From the NCBI RefSeq assembly GCF_014203595.1, contig NZ_JACHJK010000010.1, forward strand, positions 124,001-188,000: a stretch of DNA of 64,000 nucleotides, given 5' to 3'. The notes beneath the pieces were generated by a model. The model made no database searches and was not told the DNA's origin. It was given only the letters and a program-made list of their open reading frames with translations. The stretch comes from Streptomyces echinatus (GTDB lineage Bacteria; Actinomycetota; Actinomycetes; Streptomycetales; Streptomycetaceae). The translations under genes were made by a program, and so were the position numbers. Below are positions 48,324 through 59,101 of the stretch, piece after piece; position 1 is the first letter of the stretch, and the number at the start of each line of letters is the position of its first letter.

Positions 48324-48324
<1 letters not shown>
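46519..48324 (+). CDS. mutA: Methylmalonyl-CoA mutase small (beta) subunit
   Basis: A 601-residue subunit homologous to MutB but lacking the cobalamin His motif: the C-terminal Rossmann domain reads RIFLATIGSAAEYTARATFAANLF, without DxHxxG. The barrel contains QLEFRYAATADQFLTIAKLRAARRLW and ARVIDPAGGSWYVERLT. It pairs with MutB to form the heterodimer that interconverts succinyl-CoA and methylmalonyl-CoA, feeding propionate use and polyketide extender supply. ATG 46519 lacks a ribosome site, and a -10-like TAGCAT 7 bases upstream suggests leaderless mRNA. It overlaps mutB by one base. Confidence 0.93.
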
Positions 48325-50498
<2,174 letters not shown>

Positions 50499-50504
50499 CG
50501 GCCG

Positions 50505-51509
50505 ATGGCAGCGATCGATCTCGACACGTATGTGAAGGGTGTGCTCGACGGGAGGCGGGCCCTGGTGGCCCGCGCCATCACGCTCGTCGAGTCCACCCGG
50601 CCACAGCACCGGGCGCTGGCCCAGCAGTTGCTCACCGAGCTGCTGCCGCACAGCGGCCGGGCGCGGCGGATCGGCGTGAGCGGGGTGCCGGGTGTCGGCA
50701 AGTCGACGTTCATCGACGCGTTCGGCACGATGCTGACCTCGCTGGGCCACCGGGTGGCGGTCCTCGCCGTGGACCCGTCCTCCACGCGCACCGGAGGTTC
50801 GATCCTGGGCGACAAGACCCGGATGGAACGTCTGGCGGTGGACCCGGACGCCTTCGTGCGCCCCTCCCCCAGCGCGGGCACGCTGGGCGGGGTCGCCAAG
50901 GCCACCCGGGAGTCGATGGTGGTGATGGAGGCGGCCGGCTACGACGTGATCCTCGTGGAGACCGTCGGCGTCGGCCAGTCGGAGACCACGGTCGCCGAGA
51001 TGGTCGACTCCTTCCTGTTGCTGACCCTGGCCCGCACGGGTGACCAGCTGCAGGGCATCAAGAAGGGTGTCCTGGAGCTGGCCGACGTGATCGCCGTCAA
51101 CAAGGCGGACGGCCCGCACGAGCGCGACGCCCGGGCCGCGGCCCGGGAGCTGGCGGGCGCGCTCAGGCTGATGCACGGCAAGGACGCCTTCTGGACGCCG
51201 CCGGTGCTGCACTGCAGCGCCCGTGAGTCCGCGGGCCTGGACACGGTCTGGGAGCGGCTGGAGCAGCACCGTACGCTGCTGGACTCCACCGGGCGGCTGG
51301 CCGCCAAGCGGCGGGACCAGCAGGTCGGCTGGACCTGGGCGATGGTCCGCGACGAGCTGCTCGGCCGGCTGTACGCCGACCCGGCGGTGCGCGAGGCCGC
51401 GCCGGACCTCGAACGGCAGGTCAGGGAGGGCCGGCTGACGGCGACCCTGGCGGCGGAACGGATCCTGGCGGCCTTCGAGGGACAGGCGGCTCCCACCACC
51501 GGAAGCTGA
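50505..51509 (+). CDS. meaB: MeaB GTPase, mutase chaperone
   Basis: A 334-residue G3E-family GTPase. The Walker A is GVPGVGKST at residues 60-68, then VDPSSTRTGGSILGDKTRM, VETVGVGQSE (Walker B region) and NKADG for guanine recognition. MeaB loads and protects adenosylcobalamin on the mutase. It is the third gene of the mut operon. Confidence 0.93.
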   Translation: MAAIDLDTYVKGVLDGRRALVARAITLVESTRPQHRALAQQLLTELLPHSGRARRIGVSGVPGVGKSTFIDAFGTMLTSLGHRVAVLAVDPSSTRTGGSILGDKTRMERLAVDPDAFVRPSPSAGTLGGVAKATRESMVVMEAAGYDVILVETVGVGQSETTVAEMVDSFLLLTLARTGDQLQGIKKGVLELADVIAVNKADGPHERDARAAARELAGALRLMHGKDAFWTPPVLHCSARESAGLDTVWERLEQHRTLLDSTGRLAAKRRDQQVGWTWAMVRDELLGRLYADPAVREAAPDLERQVREGRLTATLAAERILAAFEGQAAPTTGS

Positions 51510-51516
51510 TCTCCGG

Positions 51517-51610
51517 CCCGTCGCGTCACCGGCCCGGGGCCGTCGCGTCCACCGGCGCGGCAGCCCGTCGCGGTACCTGCCCGTCAGCCCGTCGCGTTCA
51601 CCGGCGCGGC
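51517..51610. repeat. Three imperfect direct repeats after meaB
   Basis: Units at 51517, 51540 and 51588 share CCGTCGCGT followed by CACCGGC and CGG, with a partial copy at 51564. They lie between meaB and the lipoamide dehydrogenase gene in about 310 bp that otherwise shows nothing. They may be remnants of transcript-end sequence. Confidence 0.7.
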
Positions 51611-51818
51611 GGGCCACCGGGCGTGCCCGGAATCCGGCGTGGTGGGCCGGTCGGCAGGGTCCGTGGTCCCGTGCCGTCCTCTCCCCCAACCCCTGTCACG
51701 TGCCGTCGTGATCATCCGCGTAACCGCAGGCCGGGCCCTTTTCCCGGTGGGGTGGGGGGTGTTGCGGCGACGTAACGGGTTGCGCGTCGAGGCACAGCCG
51801 GACGAGGATCGACTCTTT

Positions 51819-53219
51819 GTGAGCCAACATTTCGATGTACTTGTTCTAGGAGCGGGCCCGGGCGGTTACACGGCCGCGGTTCGCAGCGCGCAACTCGGTC
51901 TGACCACGGCGGTGGTGGAGGAGCGGTACTGGGGCGGCGTCTGCCTCAACGTCGGCTGCATCCCCTCCAAGGCACTGCTGCGCAATGCCGAGATGGTGCA
52001 GTTCGTCACGAACGAGGCCAAGGCGTACGGGATCTCCGTGGGCGATCACGTCACCGCGGACTACGGGGTCGCCCACGAGCGCAGCCGCAAGGTCGCCGAC
52101 GGCCGCGTCAAGGGCGTCCACTACCTGATGAAGAAGAACGCCATCACCCAGCTCGAGGGGCGGGGTGCCTTCACCGACGACCACACCCTGACGGTGACCT
52201 ACCCGGACGGGCGTACGGAGACGGTGACCTTCGGCCACTGCATCATCGCGGCCGGCGCCACCCCCCGGCTGCTGCCCGGCACCGCCCTGTCCGATCGCGT
52301 GGTCACCTACGAGAGCCAGATCCTGAGCGAGACGCTGCCGGACAGCATCGTCATCGCGGGCGCCGGCGCCATCGGTGTGGAATTCGCCTATGTGCTGCGC
52401 AGCTACGGCGTGGACGTCACCATCGTCGAGTTCCTCGACCGCATGGTCCCGCTGGAGGACGAGGACATCTCCAAGGAGCTGGCGAAGCACTACCGCAAGC
52501 TCGGCATCGAGGTTCTCACGGGCACCGCCGTCGAGACCATCGACGATTCCGGCCCGCGCGTCCGTGTGACCGTCAACAAGGGCGGCGAGCGCCGGGTCCT
52601 GGAGGCCGGCAAGGTGCTCCAGGCCATCGGCTTCGCCCCGAACGTCCAGGGCTACGGCCTGGAGAACACCGGCGTCCGCCTGACCGAGCGCGGCGCCATC
52701 GACGTCGACGGACGCTGCCGCACCAATGTGCCGCACATCTTCGCGATCGGGGACGTCACCGCCAAGCTGATGCTGGCGCACGCCGCCGAGTCCATGGGCG
52801 TCGTGGCGGCCGAGACGATCGCCGACGCGGAGACCATGGAGCTGGACTACACCATGATCCCGCGGGCGACCTACTGCCAGCCGCAGGTGGCCAGCTTCGG
52901 CTGGACGGAGGCGCAGGCGCGCGAGCGCGGCTTCGACGTCCAGGTGGCCAAGTTCCCCTTCACCGCCAACGGCAAGGCACACGGCCTGGGACACCCCGTG
53001 GGCTTCGTCAAGGTCATCAGCGACCGGACGCACGGCGAACTCCTCGGCGCCCACCTCATCGGTCCCGAGGTCACCGAACTGCTGCCGGAACTGACCCTGG
53101 CCCAGCAGTGGGACCTGACGGTCCACGAGGTCGCCCGCAACGTCCACGCGCACCCCACGCTCGGCGAAGCGGTCAAGGAGGCCATCCACGGCCTGGCCGG
53201 CCACATGATCAACATGTGA
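51819..53219 (+). CDS. lpdA: Dihydrolipoyl dehydrogenase
   Basis: A 466-residue flavoprotein disulfide reductase. FAD binding is at LVLGAGPGGYTAAVRSA, the redox disulfide at CLNVGCIPSK (near residue 42), NAD binding at AGAGAIGVEFAYVL, and the C-terminal HAHPTLGEAVKEA has the catalytic His/Glu pair. It reoxidises dihydrolipoamide in 2-oxoacid dehydrogenase complexes. The GTG start follows GAGGA. It is monocistronic, with a 12-bp hairpin 65 bp downstream. Confidence 0.92.
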   Translation: MSQHFDVLVLGAGPGGYTAAVRSAQLGLTTAVVEERYWGGVCLNVGCIPSKALLRNAEMVQFVTNEAKAYGISVGDHVTADYGVAHERSRKVADGRVKGVHYLMKKNAITQLEGRGAFTDDHTLTVTYPDGRTETVTFGHCIIAAGATPRLLPGTALSDRVVTYESQILSETLPDSIVIAGAGAIGVEFAYVLRSYGVDVTIVEFLDRMVPLEDEDISKELAKHYRKLGIEVLTGTAVETIDDSGPRVRVTVNKGGERRVLEAGKVLQAIGFAPNVQGYGLENTGVRLTERGAIDVDGRCRTNVPHIFAIGDVTAKLMLAHAAESMGVVAAETIADAETMELDYTMIPRATYCQPQVASFGWTEAQARERGFDVQVAKFPFTANGKAHGLGHPVGFVKVISDRTHGELLGAHLIGPEVTELLPELTLAQQWDLTVHEVARNVHAHPTLGEAVKEAIHGLAGHMINM

Positions 53220-53284
53220 CCGACCGCCGTGACCGGACGGTGGCCCGCGGCCCCGTGGCCCCCGGGTGAGCCGGTCATCAGGCG

Positions 53285-53321
53285 GAGCCGACTGCCAGGA
53301 AGGCACCGGGGCAGTCGGCTC
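53285..53321 (+). terminator. Terminator of lpdA
   Basis: A perfect 12-bp stem (GAGCCGACTGCC and complement) with a 13-base loop, 65 bp after the lpdA stop. Confidence 0.8.
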
Positions 53322-53529
53322 GCGCCGAACGCGGTGCGCGCCCGGTGCCGCCGTACGGCCGGAAAGGCTCAGAGCCGGCAGGAAGGCGAAGTCGGTCGTT
53401 CTCAGCAACCGCCTCGAGCCGACGCGCCCCGGCAGCGCCAGCAGCGCCGGCAGCGGTCTGCGCAGTCGGCGCCGGTCGGCGGCGGTCGGCGGCGAGAGCT
53501 GCGTCCAGGGCGGCGCGGGTGCAGAGCCG

Positions 53530-53793
53530 CCCCTGGATCTCGCCCGGCTCGCCGTCCGGGAGCGGGCGGCCCCGGTCGTCCTGGATCCGCATGCGCACGC
53601 CCTCGATCGGGGTGCCGATGGTGCCGGGCCGACGGGGGCCCTCGGGGTGGTTGAAGGAGACGACCGGTGAGGTCTCCGAGAGGCCGTACCCCTCGAGGAC
53701 GGTGCAGCCGAAGGCCGTCTCGAAGCCGCGCAGGACCTCGACCGGCAGGGCAGCGCCGCCGGAGACGCACAGACGCAGCGACGACGCGTCGGC
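53530..53793 (-). pseudogene. Remnant of an acyl-CoA ligase (FadD-like)
   Basis: On the minus strand an uninterrupted 88-codon segment matches the middle of adenylate-forming ligases: SLRLCVSGGAALPVEVLRGF, then EGYGLSETSPVVSFNHPEG, GTIGTPIEGVRMRIQDDRG and LPDGEPGEI. The usual next part (RGPNVMLGYW) is absent and the sequence turns into unrelated reading. No start or ATP-binding region exists upstream, because an esterase fragment on the other strand abuts at about 53795. It is a fragment lost at both ends. Confidence 0.8.
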
Positions 53794-53795
53794 CG

Positions 53796-54386
53796 TTCCC
53801 GGTGGCGGCGGGTGTCGACGTCCTGGTGAGCTGCACCAGTGACGAGTTCCGCCTGTTCACCGTGCCCTCCGGACTGAGCGGTCCGGTGACCGACGAACTC
53901 GTGGAACGCACCGCCGCCGCGTACGGCCTGCCGCCCGGCAGCGGCGTCACCGCCTACCGCGCCGCTGTCCCCGGAGCGAGCCCCGGCGAGGTGTTCGCGG
54001 ACATCGCCACGGACTGGTTCTACCGCCTGCCCGCGCTGCGCCTGGCCGAGGCCCAGGCACGCCACGGTGCTCGCGCCTTCGTCTACGAGTTCGCCTGGCC
54101 CTCCCCCGCCTACGACGGCGCACTGGGCGCGTGCCATGCGCTGGACGTCCCCTTCGTCTTCGACAACCTGGCCGACCCGGCCTTCGCGCTCCTGCTCGGC
54201 GACAGCCCGCCGCAGGCGATCGCGGAGACCATGCACGCCGCCTGGGTATCCTTCGCCACCACTGGCGATCCCGGCTGGGCCGCCTACGGCGAACCAGACC
54301 GGTCCGTCATGCGCTTTGCGACATCACCGACCACCCACCGTGATCCACGCGGCGAACTCCGGGCCCTGTGGGCCGATCCGCGCTGA
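53796..54386 (+). pseudogene. Remnant of a type-B carboxylesterase (C-terminal part)
   Basis: About 195 codons match the C-terminal third of para-nitrobenzyl esterase-type proteins: VLVSCTSDEFRLFTVPSGLS with the catalytic Glu, FVYEFAWPSPAYDGALGACH with the catalytic His, VPFVFDNLADPAFALLLG and WVSFATTGDPGWAAYGE. The N-terminal two thirds, with the GESAG serine, are missing. It ends at a normal stop. The 5' edge is a breakpoint against the inverted ligase remnant. Confidence 0.8.
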
Positions 54387-54399
54387 ACCGGCCCGGCTC

Positions 54400-54620
54400 C
54401 CCGCGTTGCCGCAGACCCTCGCTCCGGGCAGCCGCGACACCGGCGCCTGTCTGGTCTCCCGCCCTGACGCCGACAAGGTGTCGTTCACCGGATCCCGCAG
54501 CGCCGGGCAGCAAGTGGCCGCCGCGTGCGCACAGTTGCCGAAGCCGGTGCCCCTGGAACTGGGAGGCGGGTCCGCCGCCGTCGACTCCGGCGCCGCGTTC
54601 GCGCAGAGTTCCGTTCCGCG
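54400..54620 (+). pseudogene. Remnant of an aldehyde dehydrogenase
   Basis: About 70 codons match the NAD-binding part of ALDH proteins: LPQTLAPGSRDTGACLVSRP, then DADKVSFTGSRSAGQQVAAA and PKPVPLELGGGSAAV, where the usual ELGGK Lys is Gly. There is no ALDH before or after it, and no catalytic Cys segment. It begins within 20 bp of the esterase stop. Confidence 0.75.
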
Positions 54621-54681
54621 CGCAGGCTGTCATCAGTACGGGCCTACGGGTGATCACGTTCCTGAGTGCCGGTGACCGGGT

Positions 54682-55635
54682 TCAGCGGCCTCCCGGCAGA
54701 TGGCTTGTGGCACCTGCGCCGTCATGCGTACTGCTCGGCGCAAGGGACCGCAGTACATCGAGGCAGGCTCCGATCGCGGGTTCGTGGCCTGCGTCGATCC
54801 GGGTGGCGATCTCGATCGTGCGAGCGAGCGCGGGGTCGGCCACCGGCCGCGCGACCAGCGTGGGCGGGAGATGCACGGCGGCCATGCGAGGGAGGACGAC
54901 AGGGTGGCCACCGCTCGCCGCGAGGGCGATCATGGCGTTGAAGTCGGAGCAGGTGTGCTGTATCTGCGGAGTGAACCCCGCCGACCGGCAGGCGTGGAGG
55001 ACGGCTGCGCCGCAGGCGGTGTCCGCGCGGGCCGTGATCCACGGTGTGTGCGCGAGGTCCCGCAAAGCGAGGGGAGACCCTTCCGCGGCGGCCGCTGGGT
55101 GATCACGCCGGACCACGGCGACCAGCGGGTCGACATGCAACTGGTGGGTCTCGACGCCCAGGGGCACGGGATCAGCGAGGTTCGTGTAGCGGTAGACCAG
55201 CGCGAGGTCGACGCGTCGCTGGAGCAGCAGGCGCACGGCGAGTTCGGGTTCGGCCTCGGTGATGTGCAGGACCAGCCCGGGGTGGGCGTCTTCCAGCGCC
55301 CGGCCGAGTGGGGCTGCCAGCGGGGCGAGGGCGCTGGGGAAGGCGGCGAGGTGGAGTGGCCCGGCCGGCTCCGTGGCATGGCTGCGCAGGTGGCGTTGCG
55401 CACGTTCGAGGGCGTCGATCACGTGCTCGGTGTCTTCGGCCAGCCGGTGCCCGGCGGGCGTCAGGTAAATGGACCGGCCCGTGCGTTCCAGCAGGCGCGT
55501 GTGGGACTCCTCCTCCAGGAGCCGGAGCTGCTGCGAGACGGCGGAGGGGGTGACGCCGTGCAGTTCCGCCACAGCGGTCACGGTGCCGTGTGCGGCCAGA
55601 TCGCGCAGAAGGACCAGTCGTCGAACATCGAGCAT
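54682..55635 (-). CDS. LysR-family transcriptional regulator
   Basis: A 317-residue LysR protein. The winged helix is at residues 1-60 (LVLLRDLAAHGTVTAVAELHGVTPSAVSQQLRLLE) and the effector domain from 90 (GPLHLAAFPSALAPLAAPL). It is divergent from the alcohol dehydrogenase gene with a 111-bp gap that contains a LysR-type palindrome, so it probably controls the dehydrogenase/reductase pair. Confidence 0.88.
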   Translation of the reverse strand: MLDVRRLVLLRDLAAHGTVTAVAELHGVTPSAVSQQLRLLEEESHTRLLERTGRSIYLTPAGHRLAEDTEHVIDALERAQRHLRSHATEPAGPLHLAAFPSALAPLAAPLGRALEDAHPGLVLHITEAEPELAVRLLLQRRVDLALVYRYTNLADPVPLGVETHQLHVDPLVAVVRRDHPAAAAEGSPLALRDLAHTPWITARADTACGAAVLHACRSAGFTPQIQHTCSDFNAMIALAASGGHPVVLPRMAAVHLPPTLVARPVADPALARTIEIATRIDAGHEPAIGACLDVLRSLAPSSTHDGAGATSHLPGGR

Positions 55636-55638
55636 TAG

Positions 55639-55653
55639 TTCAGCTTAAATGAA
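55639..55653. promoter_or_regulatory. LysR-type operator candidate
   Basis: TTCAGCTTAAATGAA is a TTCA-N7-TGAA palindrome containing the T-N11-A signature. It lies 4 bp from the lysR start in the divergent gap. Confidence 0.55.
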
Positions 55654-55746
55654 TGATGTACCTGATGTAGCTGGACAGAAAAGACCTCATGCGAGGACGC
55701 TGGGCAGCCTGTCCCACCCCGTTGAGCAGCATCAGGAGTTCCCGAC

Positions 55747-56790
55747 ATGCGCGCCACCGTGATCCATGGACCGAACGACATCCGCGTCGAGGAGGTCCCG
55801 GACCCCCGGATCCAGCACCCTGCGGACGCGGTGGTGCGCGTGGTCAGCGCCTGTATCTGCGGCAGTGACCTCTGGGCCTACCGCGGGGTGGCCTCACGCG
55901 TGGCCGGCCAGCGCATCGGGCACGAGTTCCTCGGGGTCGTGGAGGAGGTCGGCTCCGAGGTCACCGGTTTCGCTCCAGGTGACTTCGTGGTCGCACCCTT
56001 CGTCTGGTCCGACGGCACGTGCGACTACTGCCGGCAGGGCCTGCAGACCTCCTGCCCGCACGGCGGGTTCTGGGGAGAGGTCGGATCCGACGGGGGCCAG
56101 GGGGAAGCGGTCCGTGTGCCCTACGCCGACGGGACCCTCGTCGAACTCCCCCGGGACGCCGTCACCGACGAAAAGCTCCTCCCGGGCCTGCTGGCCCTCG
56201 CCGACGTGATGAGCACCGGACACCACGCTGCCGTCTCGGCGCGGGTCCGTCCCGGAGCCACGGTCGCCGTCGTGGGCGACGGAGCGGTCGGCCTGTGCGG
56301 CGTGCTCGCCGCCCGCCGACTCGGCGCCGACCGGATCATCGCGCTCGGCCGCCACCGGAGCCGCACGGACATCGCCCGTTCGTTCGGCGCCACCGACGTC
56401 GTCGCCGAGCGCGGCCAGGCAGCGATCGAGGCGATCCGGGAGATGACCGGCGGCCAGGGCGCACACGCCGTACTGGAAGCCGTCGGAACGGAGGAGTCGA
56501 TGCGTACCGCCATCTCCCTCACTCGCGACGGCGGCGCCGTGGGTTATGTCGGCGTACCGCACGGCGGCAGCGCCGGCGTGGACATCGCCCGGATGTTCGA
56601 CCGGAACATCACTCTGGCAGGTGGCGTCGCCCCGGCACGCGCCTACATACCCGAACTGCTCACCGATGTGCTGGCGGGCGTCATCGATCCCGCTCCGGTC
56701 TTCGACCGCACCGTCGACCTCGACGGGGTGCCGGACGGCTACCGCGCCATGGACGACCGGACGGCTCTGAAAGTCCGCATCACCTTCTGA
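55747..56790 (+). CDS. Zinc-dependent alcohol dehydrogenase (MDR family)
   Basis: A 347-residue medium-chain dehydrogenase. Catalytic zinc ligands are in SACICGSD and the GHEFLG motif. The structural-zinc lobe reads GTCDYCRQGLQTSC and is one Cys short of the usual four. The NAD(P) Rossmann is VAVVGDGAVGLCGVLAARRLG. The substrate is unknown. It is co-transcribed with an NAD(P)H-binding protein 20 bp downstream and is probably activated by the divergent LysR regulator. Confidence 0.88.
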   Translation: MRATVIHGPNDIRVEEVPDPRIQHPADAVVRVVSACICGSDLWAYRGVASRVAGQRIGHEFLGVVEEVGSEVTGFAPGDFVVAPFVWSDGTCDYCRQGLQTSCPHGGFWGEVGSDGGQGEAVRVPYADGTLVELPRDAVTDEKLLPGLLALADVMSTGHHAAVSARVRPGATVAVVGDGAVGLCGVLAARRLGADRIIALGRHRSRTDIARSFGATDVVAERGQAAIEAIREMTGGQGAHAVLEAVGTEESMRTAISLTRDGGAVGYVGVPHGGSAGVDIARMFDRNITLAGGVAPARAYIPELLTDVLAGVIDPAPVFDRTVDLDGVPDGYRAMDDRTALKVRITF

Positions 56791-56810
56791 TCACGCACGA
56801 GGAGACGTTC

Positions 56811-57491
56811 ATGAAGATCGCCATCGCCGGCGGGCACGGCCAGATCGCCCGGCGTCTGGGCCGACTCCTCACCGCCCGGGGAGACAGCGTCGTGGGGCTC
56901 ATCCGTAACCCCGCCCACAGCACTGACCTGTTGGACGACGGAGTACGGCCGATCGTCTGCGATCTCGAGGCGGCGTCGTCCGACGACGTCGCCGCGGCCC
57001 TGTCCGGAGCCGATGCCGTGGTCTTCGCCGCCGGCGCCGGCCCCGGCAGCGGCGCAGCCCGCAAGTACACCGTCGATCACCAGGCCGCAGTGCTTCTGGC
57101 CGAGGCCGCCCTGCGGGCAGACGTCCGGCGGTACGTGATGGTCTCCACCCGCGGCGCCGGCAGTCCGCCCCCGGCTCACGCCGACGACGTCTGGGCCGCC
57201 TACGTTCACGCCAAGACCGCCGCCGACGACCACGTCATGGCACAGGACCTCGACTGGACCATCCTGCGCCCCGCAGCCCTCACCGACGCTCCCGGCACCG
57301 GCGCGGTACGCCTCACCGCGGAGAGGAGCGTGGGCCAGGTCACCCGCGACGACGTCGCAGAGGTCCTGGCCTGCCTGCTCGCCACGCCTGCTACCGCAGG
57401 GCTCGTCCTGGAACTCGCCCAAGGGCCTGATCCCGTCGCCGAAGCGGTGGCACACGCCGCGAGCAACCGCACGGGCGAACCCCGCCGCTGA
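56811..57491 (+). CDS. NAD(P)H-binding atypical SDR (NmrA/YwnB-like)
   Basis: A 226-residue Rossmann protein: AIAGGHGQIARRLGRLLTARG at the N-terminus, DLEAASSDDVAAALSGADAVVFAAGA, KYTVDHQAA and LDWTILRPAALTD. It lacks the classical YxxxK pair in the usual place (HAKTAADDHV present), so a reductase or redox-sensor role is possible. ATG 56811 follows GAGGAGA. Confidence 0.82.
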   Translation: MKIAIAGGHGQIARRLGRLLTARGDSVVGLIRNPAHSTDLLDDGVRPIVCDLEAASSDDVAAALSGADAVVFAAGAGPGSGAARKYTVDHQAAVLLAEAALRADVRRYVMVSTRGAGSPPPAHADDVWAAYVHAKTAADDHVMAQDLDWTILRPAALTDAPGTGAVRLTAERSVGQVTRDDVAEVLACLLATPATAGLVLELAQGPDPVAEAVAHAASNRTGEPRR

Positions 57492-57663
57492 TTCCAGGTA
57501 GCGCGTCGGGGCCGCCAAGGCCGGCGCCTGCCAGGACCTTCGCCTTGGGGCCGCCAGCCCACCGGGCAGACGTCGTGACGCTCCGCCGGAATCAGTCGGA
57601 CGAGCGTCAGGACGTTTCCCCGGCCGACCCGCCCGGAACCTCAGAAATTACGGAACTGGCAGG

Positions 57664-58992
57664 TCAGAGGCTCTTCGCGGCAGGCTCAAGGATCGCCACG
57701 CACTCCACGTGGTGCGTCATCGGGAACAGGTCGAACGCCCGCAGCGTCCGCACCCGGTACCCCCCGTCCCGGAAGTACCCCAGGTCCCTGGCCAGGGCGG
57801 CGGGGTCGCAGGCGACGTAGGCGATGCGGCGGGGGCCGAGGGAGGAGAGGTGTTCGACCGTGCGGCGGCCGGCGCCGGCGCGGGGCGGGTCGAGGACGAC
57901 GAGGTCGACCTCGGTGATGCCGGTGCGCGGCAGCACCGACTCGACCTTGCCCTGCTCGATGCGGACGCGGGGGAAGTCGGCCAGGTTGTGCCGCGCGTCC
58001 TCCACCGCCCGCTTGCCGGACTCGATGCCGAGGACCGCGCCCTTCTCGCCGAGGCGGTCGGCGAGGGCTCCGGCGAAGAGGCCGACGCCGCAGTAGAGGT
58101 CGAGGGCCATCTCACCCTTGCGGGGCAGCAGGCCCTGCATGACGGCCTTGACGAGGGTGTCGGCCGCCTGCGGGTGGACCTGCCAGAAGCCGCCGCTGCC
58201 GACGCGGTAGGTGTGGTCGTCGGCGCGCTCACGCACGAACGCGCGGCCGTGGACGCGGTGGATGCCGCCGTCCTTCTCGTCGACGCGCATCACGGAGACG
58301 GGCCGGTCCAGCTCGACGAGCGGCAGCCGTGCGCCCGGCTTCGGCTCCAGGATCACCATGCGGTCCTGGGACCCCGTCGCGGCGATCGCCTCGACGGAGG
58401 CCATGCCGGACCAGTCCCGGTCCTCGATGCCCAGTTCGCTGACGCCGGCCGCGGCGATCATGCAGTGATCGATGGGCTCGACCTCGTGCGAGCGGTGGCG
58501 GCGAAGGCCCGCGTTGCCGTCCGCGTCCACCGCGTACTGCACCCTGGTCCGCCACTGGGGCACCTGGCCCGCGGGCAGCTTGTCGCCCTCGGCCGGGACC
58601 ACGGTGCCGTCCCAGCCGGCCTCCTCGGGGGTGAGGCCGGCGAGCCGCCGCAGCTGTTCGGCGATGACGTCGGCCTTCAGCCGGCGCTGGGCGCCCGGCT
58701 TGGCGTGCTGCCAGTCGCAGCCGCCGCAGCGGCCGGGGCCGGCGAAGGGGCAGGGCGCCTCGACGCGGTCCTTGGACGCCTGGAGGATCTCCACCGCGTC
58801 GGCGCGCAGGAAGCGGGCGCCCTCCTCGCCCTCGGTCACCCGGGCCACCACCCGCTCGCCGGGCAGCGTGTGCCGGACGAACAGCACCTGCCCCTCGGAC
58901 GTACGGGCGATGCAGTGGCCGCCGTGGGCGACGGGGCCGACCTCGACCTCGTACTCCTCGCCCACCAGAGACTTCGTCGGTTCTGCCTGCAT
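57664..58992 (-). CDS. TrmA/RumA-family RNA (uracil-5-)-methyltransferase
   Basis: A 442-residue class I SAM methyltransferase. An N-terminal TRAM domain (EYEVEVGPVAHGGHCIA) is followed by the iron-sulfur Cys set CPFAGPGRCGGCDW with another Cys in DHCMIA. The SAM motif is LDLYCGVGLFAGALAD, VLDPPRAGAG follows, and the catalytic Cys is in YVACDPAALARDL. It methylates a uracil in rRNA or tRNA. The start MQAEPTKS at 58992 excludes the unrelated upstream reading to 59163. Confidence 0.9.
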   Translation of the reverse strand: MQAEPTKSLVGEEYEVEVGPVAHGGHCIARTSEGQVLFVRHTLPGERVVARVTEGEEGARFLRADAVEILQASKDRVEAPCPFAGPGRCGGCDWQHAKPGAQRRLKADVIAEQLRRLAGLTPEEAGWDGTVVPAEGDKLPAGQVPQWRTRVQYAVDADGNAGLRRHRSHEVEPIDHCMIAAAGVSELGIEDRDWSGMASVEAIAATGSQDRMVILEPKPGARLPLVELDRPVSVMRVDEKDGGIHRVHGRAFVRERADDHTYRVGSGGFWQVHPQAADTLVKAVMQGLLPRKGEMALDLYCGVGLFAGALADRLGEKGAVLGIESGKRAVEDARHNLADFPRVRIEQGKVESVLPRTGITEVDLVVLDPPRAGAGRRTVEHLSSLGPRRIAYVACDPAALARDLGYFRDGGYRVRTLRAFDLFPMTHHVECVAILEPAAKSL

Positions 58993-59101
58993 GGTGGGGT
59001 GACTCCAGATCGAGAAGGGGGAGGCGAGGAAGGACACGGGTACGGCCGCACACCGGTGGGCCGGACAACAGCCCACCAGTCTACGGCCTCCCCGCCGTGC
59101 C

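Noticed and set aside
53266..53670. Plus-strand frames opposite the ligase remnant
   Set aside because: They are the reverse of the recognised FadD-like segment or the lpdA terminator, with no family features.
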